Of a stretch of 64,000 nt of DNA, positions 43,167-54,008 are shown piece by piece. Within the stretch, counting starts at the first letter, position 1, and each line of letters starts with the position of its first letter. Below the pieces are notes generated by a model. It worked only from the letters and a program-made list of their open reading frames with translations. It had not been told where the DNA came from and did no database searches. Source of the DNA: Pseudomonadota bacterium (GTDB taxonomy: Bacteria > Pseudomonadota > Alphaproteobacteria > Rhizobiales > Xanthobacteraceae); assembly GCA_023386635.1 (NCBI GenBank), contig JAEWJH010000094.1, forward strand, positions 1 to 64,000, in the 5' to 3' direction. Both the position numbers and the translations under genes were made by a program.

Positions 43167-44489
43167 GTGAGCATTCTTTTCAATCAAAGCGCCGCCATCG
43201 GTCTTTTCGCCGTTTGCTGCATCCTCGGCGGCTGCGCCCTGAAATGGCGCCGTGAGCGCCGCCGCCTCGCCGGCATGCTCGATTCCATGTCGCAGGGCCT
43301 GTGCCTCTGGAACAGCAAAGGCATCCTGCTGTTCTGCAATCACCGCTACATCGAGATGTACGGCATGTCGGACGCGGTGGTGAAACCGGGCGCGACGCTG
43401 CGCGACATCGTCAACCACCGCAAAACGGCAGGGCATTTCAGCGGCGATGTCGATGCGTATGTCGATGACGTGCTCGCCCGCAACCTCGACGGCAAAGCGA
43501 GCACGCAAATCGTCAAGGTGCACGATCGCACCATTACCGTGAACGAGCGCCCGGTGGTGGGCGGCTGGATCGCCACCCACGAGGATGCCACCGAACTCAG
43601 CGCCGCCGAGCGGGAACGCACCGCCGCGCGGGAGCAGGAGCAGCGGCGCCAGGTCCTCGATCAGGCGATCGCCGAATTCCGCCCGCAGATCGAACAGCTT
43701 GTCGCCGGGCTGATCGAGAATGCCGGCAGTATGCGGCTCACCGCGGCGAGCTTGTTCAGCGCCTCGCAGCAGACCTCCGAACGCACCGCCGACGCCGTGC
43801 ACGCTTTCAACGAAGCGTCCACAAATGTGGATAGCGCCGCTGCCGCGTCCGACGAGCTGTCGCATTCGATCGCCGAGATCAGCCGTCAGCTTGTCCATGC
43901 CTCGGATGTGGCGCGGCTCGCCACCAGCCAGGCCAACGCGACGGATTCCGATATCGGCGGGCTGACCGACGGCGCGCAGAAGATCGGCGACGTGGTCAAG
44001 CTGATCCGCGCCATCGCCGAGCAGACCAACCTGCTTGCGCTCAACGCCACCATCGAGGCGGCGCGCGCCGGCGAGGCCGGACGCGGCTTCGCCGTGGTCG
44101 CGGCGGAAGTGAAATCGCTTGCCGTGCAGACGGCCAAGGCCACCGAGGAAATCGCCAGCCACATCGCCGGCGTGCAAAGCTCTACCGGCAGCGCGGTCGA
44201 CGCGATCCGCGGTATCGCTTCGCGCATGCAGGAGATCGATCAATACACATCGGCGATTTCCGCCTCGGTCGAGCAGCAGAGCGCCGCTACCGGCGAAATC
44301 TCACACAACGTGACCAATGCGGCGAAGAGCACCAGTCTCGTCGTAACCGTGCTGAACGAAGTCTCTGGCGCGGTCAGCGAGACCCGCAGTTCGGCCGAGA
44401 CCGTGCTCGGCGCCTCGACCGCGGTCGAAGCCGCGGTGGCGAAGCTGCGCGACAATGTTGAGGAATTCCTGAAGAAGGTCGCCGCTTAA
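43167..44489 (+). CDS. methyl-accepting chemotaxis protein with one TM helix and PAS domain
   Basis: A 440-residue receptor. One N-terminal membrane helix (FNQSAAIGLFAVCCILGGCAL) is followed directly by a cytoplasmic PAS_7 domain (about 35-140: LDSMSQGLCLWNSKGILLFCNHRYIEMYGMSDAVVKPGATLRDIVNHRK). The signalling domain is C-terminal, with the conserved hairpin tip EQTNLLALNATIEAARAGEAGRGFAVVAAEVKSLA. There is no periplasmic domain and no HAMP visible, so it should sense an internal cue through the PAS. The start is the GTG at 43167, preceded by GAGG with 8 bases spacing; upstream in-frame sequence is not protein-like. A strong terminator follows. No che genes are close. Confidence 0.92.
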   Translation: MSILFNQSAAIGLFAVCCILGGCALKWRRERRRLAGMLDSMSQGLCLWNSKGILLFCNHRYIEMYGMSDAVVKPGATLRDIVNHRKTAGHFSGDVDAYVDDVLARNLDGKASTQIVKVHDRTITVNERPVVGGWIATHEDATELSAAERERTAAREQEQRRQVLDQAIAEFRPQIEQLVAGLIENAGSMRLTAASLFSASQQTSERTADAVHAFNEASTNVDSAAAASDELSHSIAEISRQLVHASDVARLATSQANATDSDIGGLTDGAQKIGDVVKLIRAIAEQTNLLALNATIEAARAGEAGRGFAVVAAEVKSLAVQTAKATEEIASHIAGVQSSTGSAVDAIRGIASRMQEIDQYTSAISASVEQQSAATGEISHNVTNAAKSTSLVVTVLNEVSGAVSETRSSAETVLGASTAVEAAVAKLRDNVEEFLKKVAA

Positions 44490-44510
44490 CAGCTGGCGAC
44501 CAAGACAAAA

Positions 44511-44537
44511 AAAGCCCGGGTTTTCCCGGGCCTTTTT
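44511..44537. terminator. bidirectional terminator between the chemoreceptor and ppdK
   Basis: GCCCGGG (44514-44520) pairs with CCCGGGC (44525-44531) around TTTT. Seven A precede (44507-44513) and five T follow (44533-44537), so the same stem can end both converging transcripts. Confidence 0.9.
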
Positions 44538-44550
44538 GTTTCATCTTGCG

Positions 44551-47382
<2,832 letters not shown>

Positions 47383-47516
47383 GACTCACAGGTCTGAAAC
47401 GTGAGGGGACGAGGCCGTTCAAACCACGGCAAGCCCCTTCCTGGCAACCCCGTCGGCCTGCCCTCTTTGGGGAAGACCGCCTCGGGCAAATCCCTGCGTT
47501 CCGGGCGGATTCAGCG

Positions 47517-47660
47517 CTAGCGGAAGAGCCCCAACCCCATCACGCCGATGAAAATGAGATAGACCGCGACAATGATGTTGAGCAGCCGGGGCATGATGAG
47601 AATCAGGATGCCGGCGAGAATCGACACGATCGGCGTCAAATGAGCGATGGAAATGACCAT
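47517..47660 (-). CDS. DUF3096 small membrane protein (47 aa)
   Basis: A 47-residue protein with two short hydrophobic helices: MVISIAHLTPIVSILAGILI, then LIMPRLLNIIVAVYLIFIGVMGLGLFR. The pattern, especially LTPIVSLIAGILILIMPRLLNYIVAIYLI, is DUF3096. It is too short for routine gene prediction. It lies on the same strand as ppdK and mgtC, between them. Its function is unknown. The start ATG is followed by the family pattern from residue 2, so the boundary is clear. Confidence 0.88.
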   Translation of the reverse strand: MVISIAHLTPIVSILAGILILIMPRLLNIIVAVYLIFIGVMGLGLFR

Positions 47661-47739
47661 GGGTGGTGTCCTGTTGCGAGGCGACAGGGAAACAGCCGAG
47701 AGGCCCGCTGGTTCCCGCGATTCGCGCGCCTGAGGCGGC

Positions 47740-48177
47740 TTAATCGCCCATCAGCGTCGGCCAGCGGCGCTTGACCCATTCGCCGCCGACCAGCACCACC
47801 AGGATGAGCGCGATGCCGATCAGGATCACGGTCCAGGCGCCGACGCCGCACAGCGCGCCGATCGCCGCCGTGGTCCAGGTGCAGGCGGCGGTTGTGAGCC
47901 CTTCCACCTCCCCTTTATCGCGCGGCCGGATGATGACGCCGGCGCCGAGGAAGCCGATGCCGGTGAGCAGCCCTTGAATGACGCGGCTCGCAGCGTCGAT
48001 ATTCTCCGCGCTGCCGACCGCCATCACCGACAGCGCCGAGCCAAGCGAGACAATGGCAAGCGTGCGCACGCCGATCGACTTGCCGCGCAGTTCGCGGTTG
48101 AAGCCGAGCGCCGCGCCGGCAAGCACAGCCACCAGCAGCCGCAGCGCGATGTCTTCGATGTCGGCGAAATCCATCAT
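47740..48177 (-). CDS. MgtC/SapB-family membrane protein
   Basis: A 145-residue protein with four hydrophobic segments. The MgtC pattern is clear: LLVAVLAGAALGFNRELRGKSIGVRTLAIVSLGSALSV, RVIQGLLTGIGFLGAGVII and VEGLTTAACTWTTAAIGALCGVG. MgtC proteins affect Mg2+ homeostasis and, in pathogens, inhibit F1Fo ATPase; these short forms lack the C-terminal ACT-like domain. The gene is between the palindromic repeat at 48249 and DUF3096, on the same strand as the latter. Confidence 0.92.
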   Translation of the reverse strand: MMDFADIEDIALRLLVAVLAGAALGFNRELRGKSIGVRTLAIVSLGSALSVMAVGSAENIDAASRVIQGLLTGIGFLGAGVIIRPRDKGEVEGLTTAACTWTTAAIGALCGVGAWTVILIGIALILVVLVGGEWVKRRWPTLMGD

Positions 48178-48248
48178 GCGGCGGGTGAATGACCCGCGAA
48201 GGATTTGGTTCCGGGGCGCGGCAATGTGACCGGAGTCGCGCTCTCACC

Positions 48249-48339
48249 GCGTCATGGCCGGGCTTGTCCCGGCCATCTCGATAAGGAGAGCGCTGTGCTT
48301 CCCCAAGCGGGATGCGCGGGTCAAGCCCGCGCATGACGG
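48249..48339. repeat. type-A intergenic palindromic repeat
   Basis: The CGTCATGGCCGGG...CCCGCGCATGACG element again, with inner stem ATGGCCGGG/CCCGGCCAT and a second one GCGCGGG/CCCGCGC. It lies between mgtC and glyS, on the 3' side of glyS. Confidence 0.75.
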
Positions 48340-48363
48340 AGAGAAAACGGCGCGCGGCCCGCC

Positions 48364-50412
48364 CTATCCCTGGATCTGCGAGAAGTCCGCCACCGCGCGC
48401 GTCGCCTCGCGGATTTCGTTGAGCAGCTTGAGCCGGTTCTCGCGCAAGGCCTTGTCGTCAGCGTTCACCGTCACTTTGTCGAAGAAGGCATCGACCGGAC
48501 CGCGCAGCTTCGCCATCGCCGACATGGCTGCGGCGAAATCTTCCTTGGCGACGGCGGCCGAGGCTTCGGACTTCGCGGCGGCCACCGCTGATGCGAGCGC
48601 CTTCTCCTCCGGCTCCTTCAGCAGCGCGGCATCCGGCGCGCCGGCAAAGGTCTTGCCGTCCTTCTTCTCCTCGATGCGCAGGATGTTGGACGCGCGCTTG
48701 ACGCCGGCGAGCAGGTTCTTGCCGTCGTCGGTGTCGAGGAACGCCGCCAGCGCCTCGACACGGCTCACGATCAGCAGCAGGTCGTCCTGGCCCTCAAGCG
48801 CGAACACCGCATCGACGAGATCGTGGCGCGCCCCCTGTTCGCGGAGCTGCACTTTGAGGCGGTCGGCCAAGAACGAGAGCAGATCCCCCTTGGAGAATTT
48901 GTTGAGCGGCAGGCGCAGCTTGTTATCGAGAACGATGCGAATGACGCCGAGCGCCGCGCGGCGTAGCGCATACGGGTCTTTCGATCCGGTCGGCTTCTCG
49001 TCGATCGACCAGAAGCTCACCAGCATGTCGATCTTGTCCGCGAGCGCGACCGCGATCGACACCGGATCGGATGGCACGCGATCGTTCGGACCGGCCGGCT
49101 TGTAGTGATCCTCGATGGCCTGCGCGACGGCGGCGTCCTCGCCCTGAGCTTGCGCGTAGTAGCGGCCCATCAGGCCCTGCACGTCAGGGAATTCGCCGAC
49201 CACCTCGGTGAGTAGGTCAGCCTTGGCGAGCCGCGCGGCGCGCTTCGCCTTCTCCACGTCGGCGCCGACCAGCGGCGCGAGTTCGGCGGCGAGCGCAACG
49301 ATCCGGTCGATCCGTTCCGCCTGCGTGCCGAGCTTCTCGTGGAACACGATCTGCTCGAACTTCGGCAGGCGGTCTTCCAGCCTGGTCTTGAGGTCGGTGT
49401 CGTAGAAAAACTTGGCGTCCGACAGCCGCGCGCGAATGACGCGCTCGTTGCCGGCGACGATCGCCTTGCCGCCGTCGGTCGCCTCGATGTTCGCCGTCAG
49501 GATAAACTTGTTGGCGAGCTTGCCCGTTTTCGGGTCGCGCACCACAAAACACTTCTGGTTGTTGCGGATGGTCGCGCGGATCACCTCGCCGGGGGTCGAG
49601 AGGAAATCCGTGTCGAACGAGCCCATCAGCACCACCGGCCATTCGACCAGGCCGGCGACTTCGGCGAGCAGGCCCTGATCCTCGAACAGTTCATAGCCCT
49701 GCGCGAAGGCGAGATTCTTTGCATCGGTCAGGATGATCTCCTGCCGCCGATGCGGATCGATCACAACCTTCGCCTTGGCGAGCTTCGCTTCGTAATCGTG
49801 GATATGCTTCACCGTGATGGCGCCGGGCGCCATGAAACGGTGGCCATAGGTGGTGTTGCCGACGGCGACGCCCTCGACGTCGAACGACAGCACCTCTGGA
49901 TCCTCGGTTTCCGGCCCGAAGGTGGCGACGATGGCGTGCAGCGGCCGCACCCATTGCAGCGCGCCCGGTTTCGCCGAGGCCGCGCCCCAGCGCATCGCCT
50001 TCGGCCAGGGAAACTGCCGCACTACGCGGGGAATGATCTCCGAAATGACTTCGATGGCGGCGCGGCCGGGCTTGTCGATGACGGCAACGTAGAAATCGCC
50101 CTTCTTGTCCGGCTGCACCTTGGCCTGATCGATGGACGCAAGACCGGCAGCTTTCAGGAAGCCGGCGATCGCCTGGTCCGGCGCGCCGACGCGCGGGCCT
50201 TTCTTTTCGTCCTTCACGTCCGGCTGCTTCGCCGGCACGCCCTGCACGGTCAGTGCGAGACGGCGCGGCGTGACGAAGGCGCGTGCGCCTTCATAGACCA
50301 GCCCCGCGTCGACCAGCGCGTCGGTGACGAGCTTCTTCAGATCGTCCGCAGCTTTCGCCTGCATGCGCGCCGGGATTTCCTCGGAGAACAGTTCGAGCAG
50401 AAGATCGGGCAT
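48364..50412 (-). CDS. glyS: glycyl-tRNA synthetase beta subunit
   Basis: A 682-residue beta subunit of the heterotetrameric alpha2-beta2 glycyl-tRNA synthetase, the bacterial form, responsible for tRNA recognition. The N-terminus MPDLLLELFSEEIPARMQAKAADDLKKLV is diagnostic. Later come ETEDPEVLSFDVEGVAVGNTTYGHRF, EVAGLVEWPVVLMGSFDTDFLSTPGEVIRATIRNNQKCFVV and the C-terminal DALR-like region ending ATRAVADFSQIQG. The start ATG is one base after the glyQ stop, so the pair is translationally coupled and should be made in equal amounts. An upstream reading would overlap glyQ. Confidence 0.97.
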   Translation of the reverse strand: MPDLLLELFSEEIPARMQAKAADDLKKLVTDALVDAGLVYEGARAFVTPRRLALTVQGVPAKQPDVKDEKKGPRVGAPDQAIAGFLKAAGLASIDQAKVQPDKKGDFYVAVIDKPGRAAIEVISEIIPRVVRQFPWPKAMRWGAASAKPGALQWVRPLHAIVATFGPETEDPEVLSFDVEGVAVGNTTYGHRFMAPGAITVKHIHDYEAKLAKAKVVIDPHRRQEIILTDAKNLAFAQGYELFEDQGLLAEVAGLVEWPVVLMGSFDTDFLSTPGEVIRATIRNNQKCFVVRDPKTGKLANKFILTANIEATDGGKAIVAGNERVIRARLSDAKFFYDTDLKTRLEDRLPKFEQIVFHEKLGTQAERIDRIVALAAELAPLVGADVEKAKRAARLAKADLLTEVVGEFPDVQGLMGRYYAQAQGEDAAVAQAIEDHYKPAGPNDRVPSDPVSIAVALADKIDMLVSFWSIDEKPTGSKDPYALRRAALGVIRIVLDNKLRLPLNKFSKGDLLSFLADRLKVQLREQGARHDLVDAVFALEGQDDLLLIVSRVEALAAFLDTDDGKNLLAGVKRASNILRIEEKKDGKTFAGAPDAALLKEPEEKALASAVAAAKSEASAAVAKEDFAAAMSAMAKLRGPVDAFFDKVTVNADDKALRENRLKLLNEIREATRAVADFSQIQG

Positions 50413-50413
50413 G

Positions 50414-51379
50414 TCAGTTGCCTTGTGCCGCAGGCGCTTGCGCCCCGCCGGCTTCGGTCGCGAGCCACGCAGCGCCGCAGGCTTTCGCCAGTTCACGCAC
50501 GCGCAGGATATAGCTTTGCCGCTCGGTCACGGAGATCACGCCGCGCGCATCGAGCAGATTGAACACATGCGAGGCCTTGATGCACTGATCGTAAGCCGGC
50601 AGCGCCATCAGATGGCGCTCCTTCTTATCGTCCTGCCAGCCCGCATCGAGATATTTCTGGCACGCGCCTTCTGCCATCCTGAACTGCTCGAACAGCATCG
50701 CCGTGTCGGAGTGTTCAAAGTTGTGGCGCGAATATTCCTGCTCGGCCTGCAGGAACACGTCGCCGTAGGTCACCTTCTTGTCGTGGTCGCGGCCGTTGAA
50801 GTTGAGGTCGTAGACGCGGTCGACGCCCTGCACATACATCGCCAGCCGCTCGAGACCGTAAGTGAGTTCGCCCGCGACCGGCGCACATTCGAAACCGGCG
50901 ACCTGCTGGAAGTAGGTGAACTGCGACACTTCCATGCCGTCGCACCAGCATTCCCAGCCGAGCCCCCAGGCACCGAGCGTCGGGCTTTCCCAATCGTCCT
51001 CGACGAAGCGAATGTCATGCACGCCGGCATCGATCCCGATAGCGGCAAGCGAGCGTAGATAGAGGTCCTGGATGTCCGGCGGCGACGGCTTCAGGATCAC
51101 CTGAAACTGATAGTAGTGCTGCAAGCGGTTCGGATTCTCGCCATAGCGGCCGTCCTTCGGCCGGCGCGACGGCTGCACATAGGCGGCGTTCCAGGCCTTG
51201 GGGCCGAGCGCGCGCAACGTGGTCGCCGGATGGAAGGTGCCCGCACCCACTTCCATGTCGTAAGGCTGCAGGATGACGCAGCCCTGGTCGGCCCAGAACC
51301 GCTGGAGGGTCAGGATCAGGCCCTGGAACGAACGCGCCGGGTCAAGGTTATCGTTTCGATTGGGTTGATGAGCGAGCAA
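50414..51379 (-). CDS. glyQ: glycyl-tRNA synthetase alpha subunit
   Basis: A 321-residue class II catalytic alpha subunit. Conserved parts are SFQGLILTLQRFWADQGCVILQPYDMEVGAGTFHPATTLRALGP, WNAAYVQPSRRPKDGRYGENPNRLQHYYQFQVILKPSP and GWECWCDGMEVSQFTYFQQVAGFEC. It makes glycyl-adenylate and charges tRNA-Gly with the beta subunit. The C-terminal 20 residues are Ala/Gly/Gln-rich and add a short tail. The upstream region holds a small hairpin (GGACCC 51423-51428 with GGGTCC 51436-51441) in the leader that could affect expression. glyS follows directly. Confidence 0.98.
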   Translation of the reverse strand: MLAHQPNRNDNLDPARSFQGLILTLQRFWADQGCVILQPYDMEVGAGTFHPATTLRALGPKAWNAAYVQPSRRPKDGRYGENPNRLQHYYQFQVILKPSPPDIQDLYLRSLAAIGIDAGVHDIRFVEDDWESPTLGAWGLGWECWCDGMEVSQFTYFQQVAGFECAPVAGELTYGLERLAMYVQGVDRVYDLNFNGRDHDKKVTYGDVFLQAEQEYSRHNFEHSDTAMLFEQFRMAEGACQKYLDAGWQDDKKERHLMALPAYDQCIKASHVFNLLDARGVISVTERQSYILRVRELAKACGAAWLATEAGGAQAPAAQGN

Positions 51380-51548
51380 TTGAACCCCACGCGGTGACCG
51401 TTCCTTAAGGACGGAATCGCGCGGACCCTAGAGGCGGGTCCCCGGAAGGGTCAAGCAGCGCCTTTTTTAACGGAGCATTGAACCTGTTGGCCTAGGGGAG
51501 AGACCAACAAAAGACGATCCAAAAGGGTCGATAAGACAGGGGCTGGCA

Positions 51549-51638
51549 ATGGTTTTGATGATTGGTTGTGCATTCCTGGTGCTGTTTTTCGCACCCATGC
51601 TGTCCGGCAGCATCAAAGAGGTCCGGACGCGCCGCTGA
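51549..51638 (+). CDS. predicted small membrane peptide (29 aa)
   Basis: A 29-codon frame with AGGGG 6 bases upstream of its ATG, too short for routine gene calling. The product is a single hydrophobic helix followed by a polar, basic end: VLMIGCAFLVLFFAPMLSG then SIKEVRTRR. It has one Cys. It lies in the gap between glyQ and the 67-residue gene, on the opposite strand to both. I do not recognise the family. The strong ribosome-binding sequence and positive-inside pattern make it credible. Confidence 0.5.
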   Translation: MVLMIGCAFLVLFFAPMLSGSIKEVRTRR

Positions 51639-51703
51639 AGCGGCCGCGGGCGTCATTCAGCACATTCGCTAAAAGTCTAACGATCGGCGGGCCAGTTCGC
51701 CGC

Positions 51704-51907
51704 TCATTGCGGTCGGTATTCGCCGGTCGTCGGGTCGAGCCGCAGGTAAGGACGGCGCTCGCCATCGGTGACGCGAGCGCGGACCTTGGCGCGCTCCAGT
51801 TCTTCGTTGGCGCGCTTCACCTCACGCACCACCCAATGCACCATCGCCGCGCCGCCCAGCGCGACCAGCGTCCATTTGACCAGCGGCGGAATAATGAAGG
51901 GCGGCAT
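51704..51907 (-). CDS. small membrane-anchored hypothetical protein (67 aa)
   Basis: A 67-residue protein with one N-terminal hydrophobic helix (IIPPLVKWTLVALGGAAMVHWVV) followed by a charged helix (REVKRANEELERAKVRARV) and a C-terminal RRPYLRLDPTTGEYRPQ. No family is assigned. It is the sole gene between the 29-codon frame and the hydrolase on this strand. Confidence 0.62.
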   Translation of the reverse strand: MPPFIIPPLVKWTLVALGGAAMVHWVVREVKRANEELERAKVRARVTDGERRPYLRLDPTTGEYRPQ

Positions 51908-52011
51908 CGGCGTATTCCTGTTGTGAAATCAGGCTCCGAGTCTCGGGGCAATCAAGGCGATTTCGGGGCATTCCCGCCTGTGCGCCATGACACTTCCGTC
52001 ATCGGGGGGCC

Positions 52012-52812
52012 TCAAGCGGCGGATTTAGGTGCAAACCGCTCGTAAAACGCCAGCATCGCCGTAGCCATGTCGCCCGGCGCCTGCATCGGCATGATGTGGG
52101 CGGAATCGATCTCCTTGTAGATCGCGCCCGGAATGGCTTCCGCCACCGCGCGGACCTGAACCGGCGGCCGCAGCTTGTCATGATGCCCGGCCAGCACCAG
52201 CGTCGGACACCTCAGCCGCGGCAGATCCGGCGTCGCATCGAAATGCGCGAAGGCGAGATTGATCGCGGCATAGCTCTTCGGATCGTTGGCGAGGAAGCGC
52301 TCGCGATAGGCGGCGTAGGCGTCGGCGTCGCGCTGGACGATCGGCGGATAGGAATTGGCGAGCGTTCCCTCGACGGTCGACGCCATCCCCTCTTCCACCA
52401 CCCGCGCGGCGCGCTTGGCGAGATAGTCCTTGCGGTCCTCGCTCACGCTGAGCGCCGGACAGGCCAGCACCAGCGACGCCACGGTCCCCGGAAACGTCGT
52501 CGCATAGCGCACCGCCAGCGCTGTGCCGATCGCGTCGCCGGCAAGATGCAATGGACCGCGCAATCCGAGCGCGGCGAGCAGCGTGCGCAGATCGACGATG
52601 TGTGTCGCCAGCGAGAACTCGCCGATGATCGGATCGGACTGGCCGCAACCGCGCTGATCATAGGCGAGCACGCGAAAGCGCTTCGCGAGCGCCGGGATCA
52701 CCGGCGCCCAGCTCCGCCGCGTGCCGCCGATCTCATGGAGCAGGACGAGCGTTTCGCCCTCACCGTCGAGGTCGTAACCGAACCGGGCGCCGCCGGCATT
52801 GACTATCGGCAT
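52012..52812 (-). CDS. alpha/beta-fold hydrolase-like protein lacking the nucleophile serine
   Basis: A 266-residue protein with the canonical alpha/beta hydrolase layout: LVLLHEIGGTRRSWAPVIPALAKRFRVLAYDQRGCGQSD and HIVDLRTLLAALGLRGPLHLAGDAIGTALAVRYA. The nucleophile elbow reads G92-D93-A94-I95-G96: alanine stands where serine is needed, while the acid D212 (AGHHDKL) and H239 (DSAHIMPM) are kept. It resembles 3-oxoadipate enol-lactonase and similar families. The codon is GCG where TCG would be Ser, so one base change suffices. It may be a binding or scaffolding protein, or use another mechanism. The S49 peptidase gene is 3 bases upstream on the same strand, indicating an operon. Confidence 0.85.
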   Translation of the reverse strand: MPIVNAGGARFGYDLDGEGETLVLLHEIGGTRRSWAPVIPALAKRFRVLAYDQRGCGQSDPIIGEFSLATHIVDLRTLLAALGLRGPLHLAGDAIGTALAVRYATTFPGTVASLVLACPALSVSEDRKDYLAKRAARVVEEGMASTVEGTLANSYPPIVQRDADAYAAYRERFLANDPKSYAAINLAFAHFDATPDLPRLRCPTLVLAGHHDKLRPPVQVRAVAEAIPGAIYKEIDSAHIMPMQAPGDMATAMLAFYERFAPKSAA

Positions 52813-52815
52813 GGC

Positions 52816-53673
52816 TTAGAATCCGTAGCGCGACCAGAGCGCGCGCGCCTCGACGCTCGACACCCATTCGTCCGGCATGCCCGCGAGCGCGCCGAGCGCA
52901 TCGCGCGACACCGACGGCATGAACCGGCCGAGCAGGCCTTTCTTCTCGGCGATCAGCGGCGTTTTCACCTTCTCGCCGTAGCGCGCGCGCAAGACGCTGC
53001 GCAGATCGCCGATGGAGTCGACGAGGCCGAGGCTTCGCGCGCGCTCCGCCGTCCAGTATTCGCCGGAGAACAACTCGGCATCCTCACCGTTGAGTTTGCC
53101 GGCGCGGCGCTCCTTCACCAGCGCGATGAACGACTGATGGATTTCGCGCTGTACCGCCTTGATGCGTTCCACGTCGTCCGGCTTCTCCGGGAGGAACGGA
53201 TCGAGCATCGCCTTGTGCTCGCCGGACGTATAGAGCCGGCGTTCGACGCCGATCTTCTCGATCAGCTTATGGAAGCCGAACGAGCCGCCGACCACGCCGA
53301 TCGAGCCGGCGATCGAATAGGTGTCGCCGATGATCTCGTCGGCGGCGCAGGCGATCATGTAGCCGCCGGAGGCCGCGACGTCCTCGATGAAGGCGATGAC
53401 CGGGAGGTTCTTCTCCGCCGCGAGCTGACGGATGCGGCGGCAGATCAGATGCGATTGCGCCGGCGAGCCGCCGGGCGAATTGATCGACAGCGCCACCGCC
53501 TTGGCGCCCTTCACCGCGAAGGCACGGTCAAGCGGCCGCGACACAGAGGCCAGCGTCATGCCCGGCCGCAGCGGCGTGGAAAAGCCGATCACGCCCTGCA
53601 GGCGCACCACTGGCACCACGGCACCATCGCGACGCCAGCGCGCCGGAATCAGATTTTTCAAAAATTCACGCAC
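52816..53673 (-). CDS. S49-family signal-peptide peptidase (short SppA-like)
   Basis: A 285-residue Ser/Lys peptidase. The nucleophile is S102 in EDVAASGGYMIACAADEI and the catalytic lysine K154 in TSGEHKAMLDPF, giving the spacing of 52 residues known for short SppA. Further marks are NSPGGSPAQSHLICRRIRQLA and GSIGVVGGSFGFHKL. A stretch before residue 20 (FLKNLIPARWRR) is amphipathic, so no clear membrane anchor is visible. It probably degrades signal peptides or membrane-protein fragments. It is followed after 3 bases by the alpha/beta-hydrolase-like gene. Confidence 0.93.
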   Translation of the reverse strand: MREFLKNLIPARWRRDGAVVPVVRLQGVIGFSTPLRPGMTLASVSRPLDRAFAVKGAKAVALSINSPGGSPAQSHLICRRIRQLAAEKNLPVIAFIEDVAASGGYMIACAADEIIGDTYSIAGSIGVVGGSFGFHKLIEKIGVERRLYTSGEHKAMLDPFLPEKPDDVERIKAVQREIHQSFIALVKERRAGKLNGEDAELFSGEYWTAERARSLGLVDSIGDLRSVLRARYGEKVKTPLIAEKKGLLGRFMPSVSRDALGALAGMPDEWVSSVEARALWSRYGF

Positions 53674-53879
53674 GCGGGCCTCGCCAGGGATTTCTCGTTA
53701 AGTCTTTGGATAGACGACCTTCGCTCCGCCGCCAAGCCGTGCTCCGACGGCAGCGCTCGCGAGCGTGTGATCGGATTCACGGTCACGTGAATTGCCCGAT
53801 CTTTTGCCCGCCCTAAAGGTTGGTTCTCGACACGATGGCCGATGACGGATCGGCCGAATGAAAGCCTGACGACGAGAGC

Positions 53880-54008
53880 ATGACCATGGACCTCAAACTG
53901 ACCGCATTGTTCGTGACTTTGGGCGCGATCATCGGCCTGTCCGGGTATCGCGATCAGCATCGGCAAATTTTCCAGGCAAAATTCGCGCGCTGGCGCCGCC
54001 GCCGTTAA
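53880..54008 (+). CDS. predicted small membrane protein (42 aa)
   Basis: A 42-codon frame from the ATG encoding M-T-M-D-L-K-L; an alternative ATG is two codons later at 53886. It encodes one hydrophobic helix (LTALFVTLGAIIGLSGY) and a strongly basic tail ending ARWRRRR. It resembles small membrane proteins of Bradyrhizobium-like genomes that begin similarly, but no function is known. Its TAA stop (54006-54008) overlaps the stop of the convergent methyltransferase gene through the shared TTAA. Confidence 0.5.
   Translation: MTMDLKLTALFVTLGAIIGLSGYRDQHRQIFQAKFARWRRRR

Noticed and set aside
51380..51548. T-box or glycine riboswitch before glyQ
   Set aside because: Only a 6-bp stem (51423-51441) is visible; there is no T-box sequence or glycine aptamer core, and T-boxes are not expected upstream of glyQS in alphaproteobacteria.
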